From an uncultured Gammaproteobacteria bacterium (GTDB taxonomy: Bacteria; Pseudomonadota; Gammaproteobacteria; Pseudomonadales; Azotimanducaceae): 32,666 nucleotides of DNA. Under the pieces are notes generated by a model. It was not told where the DNA came from and searched no databases. It saw nothing but the letters and a program-made list of their open reading frames with translations. A program made the position numbers and the translations under genes. Numbering within the stretch: position 1 is the stretch's first letter; each line of letters opens with the position of its first letter. The stretch is from NCBI GenBank assembly GCA_913051785.1, contig CAJXCK010000018.1, positions 1-32,666 on the forward strand. The letters are read 5' to 3'. Below, piece after piece: positions 19,460 to 28,821 of this stretch.

Positions 19460-20113
19460 CTATATTTCTATGCTCAAGCGTAGAGCAAACAAAGTCGCAA
19501 TGGGGGCCACCCCGAGCGCCAACATACTTGTCGCAAACAACCAAATCAGGCCTCCACCGAATTCTCCACTCATTACTAGAGAGTCTATGCTACCGCCACC
19601 AAAAATCACCACTGGAAACATAATCGGCAATATTAAAAGAGAAAGCAGAGCCCCACCCCTCCCCAGAGCCACCGTCAACGCCGCGCCCACAAGGCCTATG
19701 AGGCTGATAGCTGGCGTTCCGACTAAAAGGCACAGGACTAAACTTCCATATAAGTCTTGGGATAATCCAAGTGACATAGCAATAACTGGGGCAACAATAA
19801 CCATAACGAGACCAGACGAGCACCAGTGAGTGAAGCATTTCATTAATACCAGGAAAAATGGATTGACCTCACCCAGTAATAGTTGTTCCAAAGTTCCGTT
19901 GTCGTAATCCTTACGGAACAGTGAATCCAACGAAGTCAGACTGCTCAGAAGGACTAAAACCCAAATCAATCCGCCCGCAGCTCTACCCATATCGCCCAGA
20001 ATCGGCTTAAGCGTTATTGCAAAGATCGTCACTGCCATCAGCAAAAACATCAGCGGGTTTATCACCAAGCTAGGGTTTCGGGCGATTGCTATAAACTCTC
20101 TGCGAACTAGCAC
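19460..20113 (-). CDS. ccmB: Heme exporter membrane subunit CcmB
   Basis: A 217-residue permease with about six membrane helices. The N terminus VRREFIAIARNPSLVINPLM and the segment SLDSLFRKDYDNGTLEQLLL match CcmB closely. It forms the ABC complex with CcmA, whose ATP hydrolysis releases holo-CcmE from CcmC/D. The start is GTG at 20111-20113, overlapping the end of ccmA by 7 bp. The GTG start and overlap suggest coupling to ccmA translation. Confidence 0.95.
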   Translation of the reverse strand: MLVRREFIAIARNPSLVINPLMFLLMAVTIFAITLKPILGDMGRAAGGLIWVLVLLSSLTSLDSLFRKDYDNGTLEQLLLGEVNPFFLVLMKCFTHWCSSGLVMVIVAPVIAMSLGLSQDLYGSLVLCLLVGTPAISLIGLVGAALTVALGRGGALLSLLILPIMFPVVIFGGGSIDSLVMSGEFGGGLIWLFATSMLALGVAPIATLFALRLSIEI

Positions 20114-20748
20114 TCTTCGAGGTCCTCCAGCTCAACAGGTTCAAGTCGAACCTCCGAACTCGGCGTATAGACAGCGTCGATGTGATTCGAATAAACAATT
20201 GACCCGCCATTCACCAGATGCTTATCAAAGATCGAGACCAGCACATTACTGCTTTCGGTATCTAGAGACGTAAACGGCTCGTCAAGTAACCAGAGCTTCT
20301 TTTCAGAATCCAACCACCTGGCTATCGAAACCTTTTTTTTCTGACCCGCGGAAAGGAACTGACATGGTGTATCAGCCTTCTCCGCCAGACCTACAAAATC
20401 GATATTTCGGAAGGCGGAAGATTGATTAGCCTTGCGTCCATTTAGTGCTTGGAACCAGACCAGATTTTCTACTGGTGTCATAGACTCATCCAACCCTAGT
20501 TTGTGCCCTTGATAAAGGAACGACGTGCTGATGGAGAAAGAACCCCTTGTTTGCCGGTGTAAACCTATCAGAGCCCTAAGTAAAGTTGTCTTACCTGATC
20601 CATTACGACCTTTCACTTCGAGCGAACCCCCTACCCTAACCTCTTCGGATATCGGGGCAAAGAGACAGCGATCATCGCGGAAGCACAACAGATTTTTCGT
20701 TTCAACAGTAATGTTTTCGTCTAGTAAAGCTGTATTTCCAAGCGACAT
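20107..20748 (-). CDS. ccmA: Heme exporter ATP-binding subunit CcmA
   Basis: A 213-residue ABC ATPase. Walker A is GRNGSGKTT (about 47-55), the ABC signature is LSAGQKKKVSIARW (about 132-145) and Walker B is LWLLDEPFTSLD (about 152-163). LSAGQ with basic residues after it is the form found in CcmA. The first 14 residues precede the usual family N terminus (NLLCFRDDRCLF), so it has a short extension or starts further in; ATG 20746-20748 is the only ATG there. It is the first gene of the ccm set, 98 bp after the TonB receptor on the same strand. Its ribosome binding site GAGGG sits in a perfect palindrome (20758-20769). Confidence 0.95.
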   Translation of the reverse strand: MSLGNTALLDENITVETKNLLCFRDDRCLFAPISEEVRVGGSLEVKGRNGSGKTTLLRALIGLHRQTRGSFSISTSFLYQGHKLGLDESMTPVENLVWFQALNGRKANQSSAFRNIDFVGLAEKADTPCQFLSAGQKKKVSIARWLDSEKKLWLLDEPFTSLDTESSNVLVSIFDKHLVNGGSIVYSNHIDAVYTPSSEVRLEPVELEDLEEC

Positions 20749-20757
20749 TATAGGGAC

Positions 20758-20769
20758 CCTCTCGAGAGG
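20758..20769. promoter_or_regulatory. Perfect 12-bp palindrome covering the ccmA ribosome binding site
   Basis: CCTCTCGAGAGG is its own reverse complement. Its downstream half provides the GAGG that, with the following G, lies 8-9 nt before the ccmA ATG. In RNA it could fold with a UCGA loop and hide the ribosome binding site; in DNA it could be an operator. Function is inference. Confidence 0.4.
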
Positions 20770-20846
20770 ATTGTCTGTTGGTCGAAGTGTAACCTATCGA
20801 TGATCTACGCGTACTTTGTAAAGCATCAATACTCGAATCTCTAAAA

Positions 20847-22871
20847 TTAGAACTTGTGTGACACGCCCAAATAAATTTGAAACGGCATGCCCGGAAAATA
20901 TCTATAGCTACCAAACGCGAAATCAGCTCGGTCGGCGTACTCTTCATCCAATAGATTCATTAACCTCAGCGACATCTTCGTTCGTTGATTAACATCCCAA
21001 TGAAAACGCCAGTTCAGCACCTGATGCCCGTCGTACTTGGCAGTATTTGCCGCGTTTAGATAATACGAACCCACAAAAATGGCCTCTAGTTCGTGTTCAA
21101 TAATTCCGAAAACTGTTGAGGACCAGGAAATCTGACCAAAATATCTCGGTGCCGAGTCCAAGGTGTTACCTGTCGCTATCTTCTCTCTACCATCTGCATC
21201 TCTTGTGAACGCGTATCTGTGTATCGCATTTGTGACAGATAGGGCGAGATCATTCTCACCAATGCTCCAGTTGGCAGCCAGTTCAATTCCCCTAGCGCGA
21301 ACGCGACCATCACTAACGTTGTAAGCTTCCGAATCTCGAAACAGATAGTTTTTGGTGTAATCACTAAAGTACGCCAACGTGAGAAAACGATTCGTTACAC
21401 CAATTTCCCCTGCCATCAATTGTTCGCTTTTCAGGTCGGCAATAGTTTGACCGCCTCTTAGCCTATATAGCTCTGTGATCTGTGGGGGGCGGAACCCATT
21501 ACTAACACTCGAGTAAATAGAAGCACTCGGAAAATCGTATTCAGCACCGATGCGAAGTCCAACATTATTAAAATCATCTGAACGACTTGCCGGCCGGGTG
21601 TATAGACATCCACCAAAACCGCAGGATGATCCATCATCTTTCGTATTACCGACAATGTGATTATTTTCGTAATCGTAAGAGAGCTGCTCTACTCTGGCGC
21701 TGTTGACAAATCTCATACGGGCACCAACATCGTATTCAGCGTTAAAAAAGCCAGCAAACATCAAGCTGGTCACGTCATAATCATAATGTAAGCCGCTCGG
21801 TCGAGTCGCCACCAGAAAATTACTGCCAGTGGTTGGGCCCTCTTGATACTCTCGAAGGGAACCCGACATATACTCAACCTGAGCGCCATAGGAGAGGTCA
21901 ACATTCTCTCTCTTCAAGTCGAAGATCGCTAGGATGCCGCCGCTGACCTGTTCATTCTCCTCCAGCGGTTGCCCAGGCAAAAAATGCTGAAGAAAACTCA
22001 TATTGGAGCCACGCAAATAAGGCTTGATGACCATAGCGTCTTTACTTATCTCAGAGTCTAACCGGGCAGACCAAGCATCTCGATATGCTTCAGGGTTGGG
22101 GTTTGATTTACGCAGAACCGAATCGCTATAGGCGTCTTCGCCCCTGACATATCCACCAGTTTCCTGATTTAGGTTGGTAGCAGAAAATCGGTTATGCACG
22201 CGCCAGCCGTTCATATCCGTGAGGTAATTCGCAGTTAGCTTTTGCTGACCATAACCTGTCTCATCGCGGTACCCACCGGAATCTGCGCCGACAAAGGAGA
22301 CCCCCAGATTATAATCGTCCGTTATGCTCGCGCCCTCTACAAACAGTCTGCCGAATTCATAAGGGCCAACCTCGAGCGAAACTGAGTTGCTGCTCGGGAT
22401 TTTTGTAACCGCATTTATCGCACCCCTCATCGCGTTACCGCCGATGACAGCGCTAGCGGGTCCTCGCCAGACCTCAAGAGCAGAGGCCTGTTCAAAATTG
22501 AGTTCAAAAAGATTGTTAATGTTGCAAAAACCCTGCGGCCGCAGGGGGATTCCGTCCTGCATAAAACTAAACTCACCACAGGCTCCAGAGCCCGTCAAAA
22601 CAGCCGATCGAATCGCCGTGAGGTGTTCTTGACCCGAGCCTCTGTTAACCCAGACTCCTGGAACACGGTTAACAATTTCACTCACATGCGTTGGCGAAGT
22701 GTCTTCGATCTCTTTCATTTGCAACAACGTACCACTGCCTATCCCACCCATCTTTTTTTGCAGCGATGAAGCAGCGGTCACGATGGTTTCCTCCATCTCC
22801 GTATCCTCTGAGGAAACTACTTGTGGATGAACGAAGAAACTGAGAGAGAGAAGAAAAAATAAGCGGTTCAT
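20847..22871 (-). CDS. TonB-dependent outer-membrane receptor
   Basis: A 674-residue receptor. A signal peptide (about 1-20) is followed by a TonB-box-like EETIVTAAS (about 27-35), the plug domain (about 45-165, with EIVNRVPGVWVNRGSG and ALEVWRGPASAVIGGNAMRG) and a beta barrel ending with the terminal aromatic signature IYLGVSHKF. The plug carries Cys98 and Cys116 around the segment MQDGIPLRPQGFCNINNLFE, and a barrel loop carries SSCGFGGCLYT; both look like disulfide pairs. It imports an unknown iron complex, vitamin, metal or nutrient. An AGGAG ribosome binding site lies before ATG 22869-22871. The position directly ahead of ccmA on the same strand hints at heme, iron or copper, but the substrate cannot be read from sequence. 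No clear Fur box is visible upstream. Confidence 0.93.
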   Translation of the reverse strand: MNRLFFLLSLSFFVHPQVVSSEDTEMEETIVTAASSLQKKMGGIGSGTLLQMKEIEDTSPTHVSEIVNRVPGVWVNRGSGQEHLTAIRSAVLTGSGACGEFSFMQDGIPLRPQGFCNINNLFELNFEQASALEVWRGPASAVIGGNAMRGAINAVTKIPSSNSVSLEVGPYEFGRLFVEGASITDDYNLGVSFVGADSGGYRDETGYGQQKLTANYLTDMNGWRVHNRFSATNLNQETGGYVRGEDAYSDSVLRKSNPNPEAYRDAWSARLDSEISKDAMVIKPYLRGSNMSFLQHFLPGQPLEENEQVSGGILAIFDLKRENVDLSYGAQVEYMSGSLREYQEGPTTGSNFLVATRPSGLHYDYDVTSLMFAGFFNAEYDVGARMRFVNSARVEQLSYDYENNHIVGNTKDDGSSCGFGGCLYTRPASRSDDFNNVGLRIGAEYDFPSASIYSSVSNGFRPPQITELYRLRGGQTIADLKSEQLMAGEIGVTNRFLTLAYFSDYTKNYLFRDSEAYNVSDGRVRARGIELAANWSIGENDLALSVTNAIHRYAFTRDADGREKIATGNTLDSAPRYFGQISWSSTVFGIIEHELEAIFVGSYYLNAANTAKYDGHQVLNWRFHWDVNQRTKMSLRLMNLLDEEYADRADFAFGSYRYFPGMPFQIYLGVSHKF

Positions 22872-22942
22872 TAGGACTCCTTTGCCGAATGATTAACGAT
22901 AAAACTCACTACTACTGCTTGCAATCTCGACCCATGAACAGA

Positions 22943-23149
22943 TTAAGGCGTCGAGACTATGTCGATATAATCGGTTTCCTTGTCGTAGACGATTTCCGCT
23001 TTTCCCGAACAAAGCAGCTTGCGAACGGAGTCTCTCTTCTCCTGAATTGAATAGTCCCGGTGGCCATAGTCGGTGCCTTCTTTCAGAACGAAAGAGTCTA
23101 TTACTCCCGCTAACGCCTCATCGCTGAGATCGCTCGGACGTATCTTCAT
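22943..23149 (-). CDS. yheU: YheU-family (UPF0270) small protein
   Basis: A 68-residue protein that lines up with E. coli YheU over most of its length: DLSDEALAGVIDSFVLKEGT matches the E. coli [20 protein letters not shown], followed by DYG and an amphipathic C-terminal half. The function of YheU is not established. The single cysteine (LLCSGKAEIVY) is also at the family position. It begins 17 bp after the ttcA stop on the same strand and probably shares its transcript. Confidence 0.85.
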   Translation of the reverse strand: MKIRPSDLSDEALAGVIDSFVLKEGTDYGHRDYSIQEKRDSVRKLLCSGKAEIVYDKETDYIDIVSTP

Positions 23150-23165
23150 CTGCGATGTCCTTTTT

Positions 23166-24011
23166 TCACACTATTTCCGTGACCTCAAGACGTGGCAAGC
23201 GACTCGGAGGGCTCAAAGACGCAAAATCGAATAAATCAGAGTCCCCAAGGTGAGACGGCGTGATATTACATAGACTCTTCGCAATATTATCCACTCGTCC
23301 CGGGAAATCCCGATCCCAATTAAGGAACATTTCCTTTATTTTTTGTCGTTGGAGATTTTCTTGAGAGCCACAGAGATTGCAAGGAATGATCGGGTGATCC
23401 CGAGTCTTTGACCATTCCGCAATCAATTTCTCACGGCAGTAAAACAGCGGACGAATAACCACATGACGCGCATCGTCACTTAATAATTTCGCCGGCATAG
23501 CTTTCAGCTTCGCTCCAAAAAACATATTCAAAAATAACGTTTCCACTGCATCGTCGAGATGATGACCAAGGGCTATTTTATTCGCTCCAATTTTTTCAGC
23601 ATGCGCATATAAAATACCTCGTCGCAATCTCGAGCAAATCGGACAAGTCGTTTTACCCTCAGGTGTGAGCTTTTTGACGATTGAATAAGTGTCTTCTTCA
23701 ATTATATCAAAAGGCACTTTGAGATCTTCGAGGTAGGTCGGCAAGACATGTTCGGGAAAGCCTGGCTGTTTTTGATCGAGATTGACCGCAACAATGTTAA
23801 ATTCCAGCGGCGCGTGGAGTTGGAAACTAAGCAATATGTCCAACATGGTATAGGAGTCTTTTCCACCTGAAAGACAAACCATGACGGTGTCTCCATCCTC
23901 CAGCATATTGAAGTCCGTCAGTGCCTTTCCAACCAAACGCCGCAGCTTCTTGTGCGCTTTGTTTTTTTCGTACTTTTGTTTCGGAAGCAAAGACAATGAA
24001 CCGTTCTCCAT
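23166..24011 (-). CDS. ttcA: tRNA cytidine(32) 2-sulfurtransferase TtcA
   Basis: About 281 residues. The PP-loop ATP pyrophosphatase motif is [11 protein letters not shown] (about 47-57). The iron-sulfur cysteines are the CPIC pair (about 123 and 126) and one of PCNLCGSQ (about 211/214). [20 protein letters not shown] and [20 protein letters not shown] are diagnostic TtcA segments. The enzyme inserts sulfur at C32 of certain tRNAs using a [4Fe-4S] cluster. ATG 24009-24011 is preferred; a GTG three codons upstream is also in frame. It lies 29 bp after the ABC permease stop and just before yheU. Confidence 0.95.
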   Translation of the reverse strand: MENGSLSLLPKQKYEKNKAHKKLRRLVGKALTDFNMLEDGDTVMVCLSGGKDSYTMLDILLSFQLHAPLEFNIVAVNLDQKQPGFPEHVLPTYLEDLKVPFDIIEEDTYSIVKKLTPEGKTTCPICSRLRRGILYAHAEKIGANKIALGHHLDDAVETLFLNMFFGAKLKAMPAKLLSDDARHVVIRPLFYCREKLIAEWSKTRDHPIIPCNLCGSQENLQRQKIKEMFLNWDRDFPGRVDNIAKSLCNITPSHLGDSDLFDFASLSPPSRLPRLEVTEIV

Positions 24012-24040
24012 ATTACACACCGAGCAACGCGAACTAGCCT

Positions 24041-26524
24041 CTAAGCTCCGCGTAAAACGTTCATCGGCGGTGCATCAAGCAAACCACGACTACCGAAATA
24101 GCCCACCAACGTGATGATCAAGCCGCCCGCCACTGGACCAAGTAGCCACAACCAGGGGTGCAAATTGAAAGACAAATCAAAAATTTGTGCCTGTAGTAAC
24201 GCAACCGTCATTTCTGCGCCGACCACAGCGACCACCCCAGCCATGGTCCCTAAGAGAAGGAACTCAACAAACAAAGAGCCCCCTATAAGTTTTTTTGTGC
24301 CGCCTAAGGCGCGAACAAGAGCCAATTCAGCGATTCTTGTATCCCTGCTCGCCTGAATGCTCGCCAACAAAACCAGACACCCGCTAAAGAGGACTAGGAA
24401 CATGACGAGTTCGACTGCCTGAGTTACCTGACCGACAATTTTTTGTACTTGCTCAATGAGTGCATCAATCTCTATCACTGTAGTGGTTGGATGCTGGGAT
24501 AAAATGTCATTTAAGAATCGCTTATCCTCTTTTTCCAGAAAAAAGCTGGTCATATAAGTCGCCGAAAAATCTGACAAACTAGCTGGCGAGAAAATAATAA
24601 AAAAGTTGGGGGACATGCTCTCCCATTCTAACCGCCGAATACTGGCTACCTTCGTTTCAACTAATTTTCCTCCGATATCGAAGACGATGCGATCACCGAG
24701 ACTAAGACCGAGATCATTAGCGTACTCCTCTTCCAAGGAGACAAGCGACTCAGTCGATTGTGGATTCCACCATTCACCAGAAACAATCTCGTTGTTTTCG
24801 GGAAGCCTCTCAAGCCAGGTCAGATTTCTCTCGGAGGATATTCGAACGCCCTCATAGGGTCTCTCAAGATTCTTCTGCCATTCCTTCGCCTCCACCTCGT
24901 TGACCTGATTGACACGGCCGCGGATCATGGGGTAGATCTCATTAGCCTTGCTCGCCCTAGTTCTTATCAACTGACCAATGCTCTCTACCTCATTAGCATT
25001 AATATTCATCAAAAAATGATTCGGGGCATCCTTTGGCACCTGAGCCTCCCACTCTGCAATTAGCGACGTGCGAATCAACACCAGGACTAACAGAAGCATA
25101 ATGGCAAGACCAAAAATCAACATTTGAGCTATGTTTTCATTTTTTCGACGCTGTAAACCTGCAAGCGCCAACCGCCATCCACTCTTTGCCTGCATACCAG
25201 CTATACCTGTACCACGTAGCAAAACGACAGCCACCAAACCGAAGAAGACCAGGACCGATACAATGCCCAACAGACTCCAAAATGTTAGGAAGAGGCTCTC
25301 GGTGTACCAAACTAGCAAGGTCAGGCTGCCTAAAATAGCCGCTCCATAAGAAAGCAGCCTACTTGCTGGAGATATATCCAAGTCTCGTCTCAAAACTCGC
25401 ATTGGAGATATATTCCTGAGATGAATAAACGCGGGCATGGCAAAGGACAAGGCGCAGATAAGACCAGTAATCGCACCCAACACTAGAGGCCGGGCGCCAG
25501 GAGCTGGAAGCTCAACGGGGATCAGACTCGCTAGAAGCTCAACAATCAAAATGTGGAGCGAGACGCCGAAAAACAGCCCCAGTAGAACGGATATCAACCC
25601 GACGAAAAGGAGTATGTTCAGGAAGCCTACCCATATTTGTTTTGGCGTCGCGCCTAGCGTCTTTAACACCCCTACATGATCCATGTGTCTGCGCGCATAA
25701 CGATTCGCGCTCAGGGCTACAGCAACACCAGCCAGCAAGACCGCCAACAAACCCCCGAGCAGCAGAAAACTTTCCGCTCGATCCAAAGCTGAACCAATTC
25801 TCGGGCTACTTTCCTTTACGCTAACCCATCGATAGTTAGGTTTTAATTCCAAGTTCTCCTTTAGCTGTTCAAGATCAGCCTCATCACCCTTTAGAAGAAG
25901 CCGGTAAGAGAGTCTACTCCCCGGTTGAACCACCTCAGTTGCTGGAACATCAAGCACGTTCATGAGCAGCCTCGGCCCCAGATCGAAAAAGGAGCCGCCT
26001 CTATCAGGTTCGCTCACTAATACCTTGGATACCTTCAATGTCGCCAACCCAACCTCGACCTCGTCGCCTATCTGCACACCAAGTGATGGAAACAATCTAG
26101 CATCGAGCCAGACGAATCCCGGTTGAGGGACGGTCTGAGCGACAAAACCTCTCTGGAAGGGCTGATCTCCCGCAATTAGCTCTCCTCGAAGAGGGTAGAA
26201 CGAGTCCACCGCCTTGACACTGACAAGCTGATTTCTGTCACCAGAGAAAACCATAGACGGAAAGACGAGTGTCTCCGCAGTTTCCAGATCCATTAAACGG
26301 GCCTGATCTAGGAATTCTCGTGGAATTTCCCTTGAACCAGATATCTGTCGATCCGCGGCAAGGAATGTCGCAGACTCTAGGATCAGTGCTTGCTTTAACC
26401 GATCTACGAAAAGGCTTATTGAAGTGACCGTACCCACTGCGACCATCAACGCGACGATCAAGAGAGCTATCTCTCCAGACCTGAGATCTCTCCAAGCCAG
26501 TCGGCTTACCAATCTCCAATTCAT
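24041..26524 (-). CDS. ybbP: ABC transporter permease of the YbbP (FtsX/MacB-like) family
   Basis: An 827-residue permease (E. coli YbbP 804). It begins with [20 protein letters not shown], the typical YbbP N terminus, then a long periplasmic domain (about 45-250), a block of helices (about 255-380 with an FtsX-like core [20 protein letters not shown]), a second helical block (about 395-490), another periplasmic domain (about 495-695) and a second FtsX core near the C terminus ([20 protein letters not shown], about 730-750). These type VII exporters use ATP to move substrates or lipoproteins in the periplasm or to do mechanical work; the substrate of YbbAP is unknown. The ATG overlaps the ybbA stop by 4 bp, a standard coupling. 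Confidence 0.93.
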   Translation of the reverse strand: MNWRLVSRLAWRDLRSGEIALLIVALMVAVGTVTSISLFVDRLKQALILESATFLAADRQISGSREIPREFLDQARLMDLETAETLVFPSMVFSGDRNQLVSVKAVDSFYPLRGELIAGDQPFQRGFVAQTVPQPGFVWLDARLFPSLGVQIGDEVEVGLATLKVSKVLVSEPDRGGSFFDLGPRLLMNVLDVPATEVVQPGSRLSYRLLLKGDEADLEQLKENLELKPNYRWVSVKESSPRIGSALDRAESFLLLGGLLAVLLAGVAVALSANRYARRHMDHVGVLKTLGATPKQIWVGFLNILLFVGLISVLLGLFFGVSLHILIVELLASLIPVELPAPGARPLVLGAITGLICALSFAMPAFIHLRNISPMRVLRRDLDISPASRLLSYGAAILGSLTLLVWYTESLFLTFWSLLGIVSVLVFFGLVAVVLLRGTGIAGMQAKSGWRLALAGLQRRKNENIAQMLIFGLAIMLLLVLVLIRTSLIAEWEAQVPKDAPNHFLMNINANEVESIGQLIRTRASKANEIYPMIRGRVNQVNEVEAKEWQKNLERPYEGVRISSERNLTWLERLPENNEIVSGEWWNPQSTESLVSLEEEYANDLGLSLGDRIVFDIGGKLVETKVASIRRLEWESMSPNFFIIFSPASLSDFSATYMTSFFLEKEDKRFLNDILSQHPTTTVIEIDALIEQVQKIVGQVTQAVELVMFLVLFSGCLVLLASIQASRDTRIAELALVRALGGTKKLIGGSLFVEFLLLGTMAGVVAVVGAEMTVALLQAQIFDLSFNLHPWLWLLGPVAGGLIITLVGYFGSRGLLDAPPMNVLRGA

Positions 26525-27192
26525 AAAACGACTCGGCCTGAGGCGATAGAAATAGTCCGATCACATCTGCTAGCCAAACCAGCATCATGAGTAACCAAAA
26601 CCAACGTTGTGCCGAATTCCCGGTTGAGATCAAAGAGCAATTCGGTCACCAAGGAACCCGTTTTAGTATCAAGATTCCCAGTTGGCTCGTCAGCAAACAT
26701 GATTTCCGGTCGCGAGGCGAATGCTCTGGCAATCGCTACGCGTTGTTGTTCGCCACCCGAGAGCTGATTTGGATAATGATTCAAACGCGAATCCAAACCC
26801 ACCTTTTCTAACAACTCGAGCGCCTGAGACTCAGCTTGCTCGTCCCCTCGAAGCTCCGCTGGTAGCATTACGTTCTCTCTAGCGGTCAAACTCATTAGGA
26901 GCTGAAACGACTGAAAAATGAAGCCAGTGTACTTGCCTCTTGCGATCGCTCTCTCCTCCTCATCCATATCGCTCAACTGAGCCTCCATCAGTCGAACGGA
27001 GCCTGAGGTAGCTGAATCTAATCCCGCCAAAATTCCGAGCAAGGTGGTTTTCCCTGAGCCAGAGGACCCGACGATGGCAACCGCCTCCCCTTTTTCAACC
27101 TCTAAATTTACATCATCTAAGATGATAAGATCTCCCGCAGCGGTTGGGACGGTTTTATTAAGATTGTTAACTGCTATTACAGCTTGGCTCAT
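26521..27192 (-). CDS. ybbA: ABC transporter ATP-binding protein YbbA
   Basis: A 223-residue ATPase of the LolD/MacB type. Walker A is GSSGSGKTTLL (42-52), the Q loop is FIFQSFQLL, the signature is LSGGEQQRVAIARAF (144-158), Walker B is IMFADEPTG (164-172), and the switch His is in VLVTHDAGLA. It powers the YbbP permease. The gene is divergent from tesA with only 17 bp between the two start codons, so each promoter probably lies within the other gene. This ybbA/tesA divergence is the same arrangement as in E. coli. Confidence 0.95.
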   Translation of the reverse strand: MSQAVIAVNNLNKTVPTAAGDLIILDDVNLEVEKGEAVAIVGSSGSGKTTLLGILAGLDSATSGSVRLMEAQLSDMDEEERAIARGKYTGFIFQSFQLLMSLTARENVMLPAELRGDEQAESQALELLEKVGLDSRLNHYPNQLSGGEQQRVAIARAFASRPEIMFADEPTGNLDTKTGSLVTELLFDLNREFGTTLVLVTHDAGLASRCDRTISIASGRVVL

Positions 27193-27209
27193 AAAGGTTT
27201 ACTTCAACA

Positions 27210-27884
27210 ATGAATATGCAAAACACCGCAGTGCTAAGGATAGCATTCCTCTTTTCAATCGTGTGCGGATTGTGTTGGAACTTCCAAACAAAAGCCAGTG
27301 AGAGCTCGCCTGGTGAGATCAATGCAAATAAAATTCTGGTTCTGGGAGACAGCATAAGTGCGGGCTATGGCATGCCACTGGAAAAAGGGTGGGTTAATCT
27401 TCTGGAGATCTTCCTACAAGAGAATAATCCGGGCTGGACCACAATCAATGCGAGCGTTTCCGGCGAAACGACATCGGGAGGTCTTGCCCGCTTCCCCGAT
27501 CTCCTCGACGCTCATAAACCCGAAATCGTTATTATCGAGCTTGGCGGCAACGACGGTTTAAGAGGTCTCCCCATATCTTCTATGAAAGAGAATCTTTCGC
27601 AGATTGTAGCTTTGGCGGAACAAAATAACGCCCTGCCGATAATAGTAGAAATGCAGATTCCTCCTAACTATGGGAAAAGATACACCGACCTCTTTACCGA
27701 AGCTTTTGGAGCAGTCGCGCGCGAGAAAGGCGCAGTCTTAATACCCTTTTTCCTCGAGCAGATGGCAATCACGGAGGGTTTTATGCAGGATGATGGAATT
27801 CACCCTACGGCTGACGCACAGCCAATAATGCTCGAAGGATTCCTCCCCTTCATCCGACCGTTGCTCGGGAAGAGAAACGGCTGA
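27210..27884 (+). CDS. tesA: Periplasmic multifunctional esterase/thioesterase TesA (SGNH hydrolase)
   Basis: A 224-residue SGNH hydrolase with a signal peptide (about 1-30, hydrophobic VLRIAFLFSIVCGLCW). Block I is VLGDSISAGYGM with nucleophile Ser48, block II is ASVSGETTSGGLARF with Gly85, block III is ELGGNDGLRGLP with Asn114, and block V is DGIHPTADAQ with Asp195 and His198. These are all the catalytic and oxyanion residues of TesA/arylesterases. It hydrolyses fatty acyl thioesters and esters in the periplasm. ATG 27210 is taken as start; ATG 27216 is also in frame. It converges with trhO, 15 bp between stops. Confidence 0.94.
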   Translation: MNMQNTAVLRIAFLFSIVCGLCWNFQTKASESSPGEINANKILVLGDSISAGYGMPLEKGWVNLLEIFLQENNPGWTTINASVSGETTSGGLARFPDLLDAHKPEIVIIELGGNDGLRGLPISSMKENLSQIVALAEQNNALPIIVEMQIPPNYGKRYTDLFTEAFGAVAREKGAVLIPFFLEQMAITEGFMQDDGIHPTADAQPIMLEGFLPFIRPLLGKRNG

Positions 27885-27899
27885 GTGGAAAAGGCTTAC

Positions 27900-28817
27900 T
27901 CATTGTTTTGCACCTTGGGTCCCGATATGGTTGTAACCCCTAGATCGAGCAAGTGATACCTGCTTCTGCCTTTCCCTGAATTGACTCTTTCTCTGTTCAG
28001 AAACCCGGTCTATGCAATGAGGACAGCTAACCCCTTTTTCATAATCAGCTGATTTTAGCTCTTCTAATGAAATTGGGTGTCGACATGCATAACACTGCTC
28101 GTATCGCCCTTGCTTTAAATCCTTCGTAACAGAAACCCTTTGATCGAAAACAAAGCACTCTCCCCTCCAAGCCTCTTCAGATCTCCCGGCTTTTCGCTCA
28201 AAGTAATTGAGTATGCCGCCATCGAGCTGGAACACCTCCGATACCCCCATCTGCTTTAAAAAAGCCGATGCCTTCTCGCAACGTATGCCCCCTGTGCAAA
28301 ACATCGCCACTTTTTTTTGTCTCTCCGGGTCAATATTAGCCTCGGCCCAGTTAGGGAATTGTCTGAAGTTTTCTGTTTCAGGGGAAACTGAGTTTTCAAA
28401 TGTGCCTATGTCGATTTCGTACTTGTTACGAGTGTCGATAAGAAGCAGATCAGGGTCTTTCAGCAACTCATCCCATTCTAGTGCGGAAACTTTCTCACCA
28501 GTTTGAGCCAGGTCAAGATTCTGAACGCCAAAGCTGACAATCTCTGGTTTCACCACTACCTTTAGGCGAAGAAAACCGTCAGTTTCGTCTTTTATGTCTG
28601 ACCATTTGAATGAAATTTCGCCCGCTATCTCCTCAAGAAATACGGAAAAGCTCTCAAGCTGACATTGTTCACCAACCACCGTCCCATTGAAGCCCTCGTT
28701 GGCTATTAGCACAGTCCCTAGGATATCTAACGATCTCGCTCGATCATGAACCAGTGGACAGAGTTCATCTGGACTTGATACCTGAAAAAATTTATAAAAA
28801 GCAAGAACGTGGTTCAC
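27900..28817 (-). CDS. trhO: tRNA uridine(34) hydroxylase TrhO (YceA, rhodanese-like)
   Basis: A 305-residue protein. The N-terminal acylphosphatase-like domain contains YKFFQVSS and GTVLIANEGFNGTVVGE; the central rhodanese domain contains DPDLLLIDTRNKYEIDIGTF and the active-site loop MFCTGGIRCEKASAFL (Cys174, Cys180); the C-terminal part has CYACRHPIS and VSCPHC, a probable metal-binding pair of CXXC motifs. TrhO introduces the hydroxyl of 5-hydroxyuridine at the wobble position of several tRNAs, an oxygen-dependent route to cmo5U. It is shorter than the E. coli protein (350). It follows bolA by 4 bp on the same strand and converges with tesA. Confidence 0.93.
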   Translation of the reverse strand: MNHVLAFYKFFQVSSPDELCPLVHDRARSLDILGTVLIANEGFNGTVVGEQCQLESFSVFLEEIAGEISFKWSDIKDETDGFLRLKVVVKPEIVSFGVQNLDLAQTGEKVSALEWDELLKDPDLLLIDTRNKYEIDIGTFENSVSPETENFRQFPNWAEANIDPERQKKVAMFCTGGIRCEKASAFLKQMGVSEVFQLDGGILNYFERKAGRSEEAWRGECFVFDQRVSVTKDLKQGRYEQCYACRHPISLEELKSADYEKGVSCPHCIDRVSEQRKSQFRERQKQVSLARSRGYNHIGTQGAKQ

Positions 28818-28821
28818 TGGA

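Noticed and set aside
20747-20752. TATAAT on the minus strand overlapping the ccmA start codon
   Set aside because: A promoter here would start transcription inside ccmA after its ATG, with no downstream start that gives a full ATPase.
22872-22942. Possible Fur box (TTAATCATT) before the TonB receptor
   Set aside because: Only about 9 of 15 positions fit the 7-1-7 Fur consensus by eye, not better than chance in AT-rich DNA.
26238-26633. Open frame of 131 codons across the ybbA-ybbP junction
   Set aside because: Same strand but a different frame from two well-supported genes that overlap by 4 bp.
27885-27899. Terminator for the convergent tesA and trhO genes
   Set aside because: A TGAGT/ACTCA pair with an 11-base loop and a poor T stretch is too weak to call.
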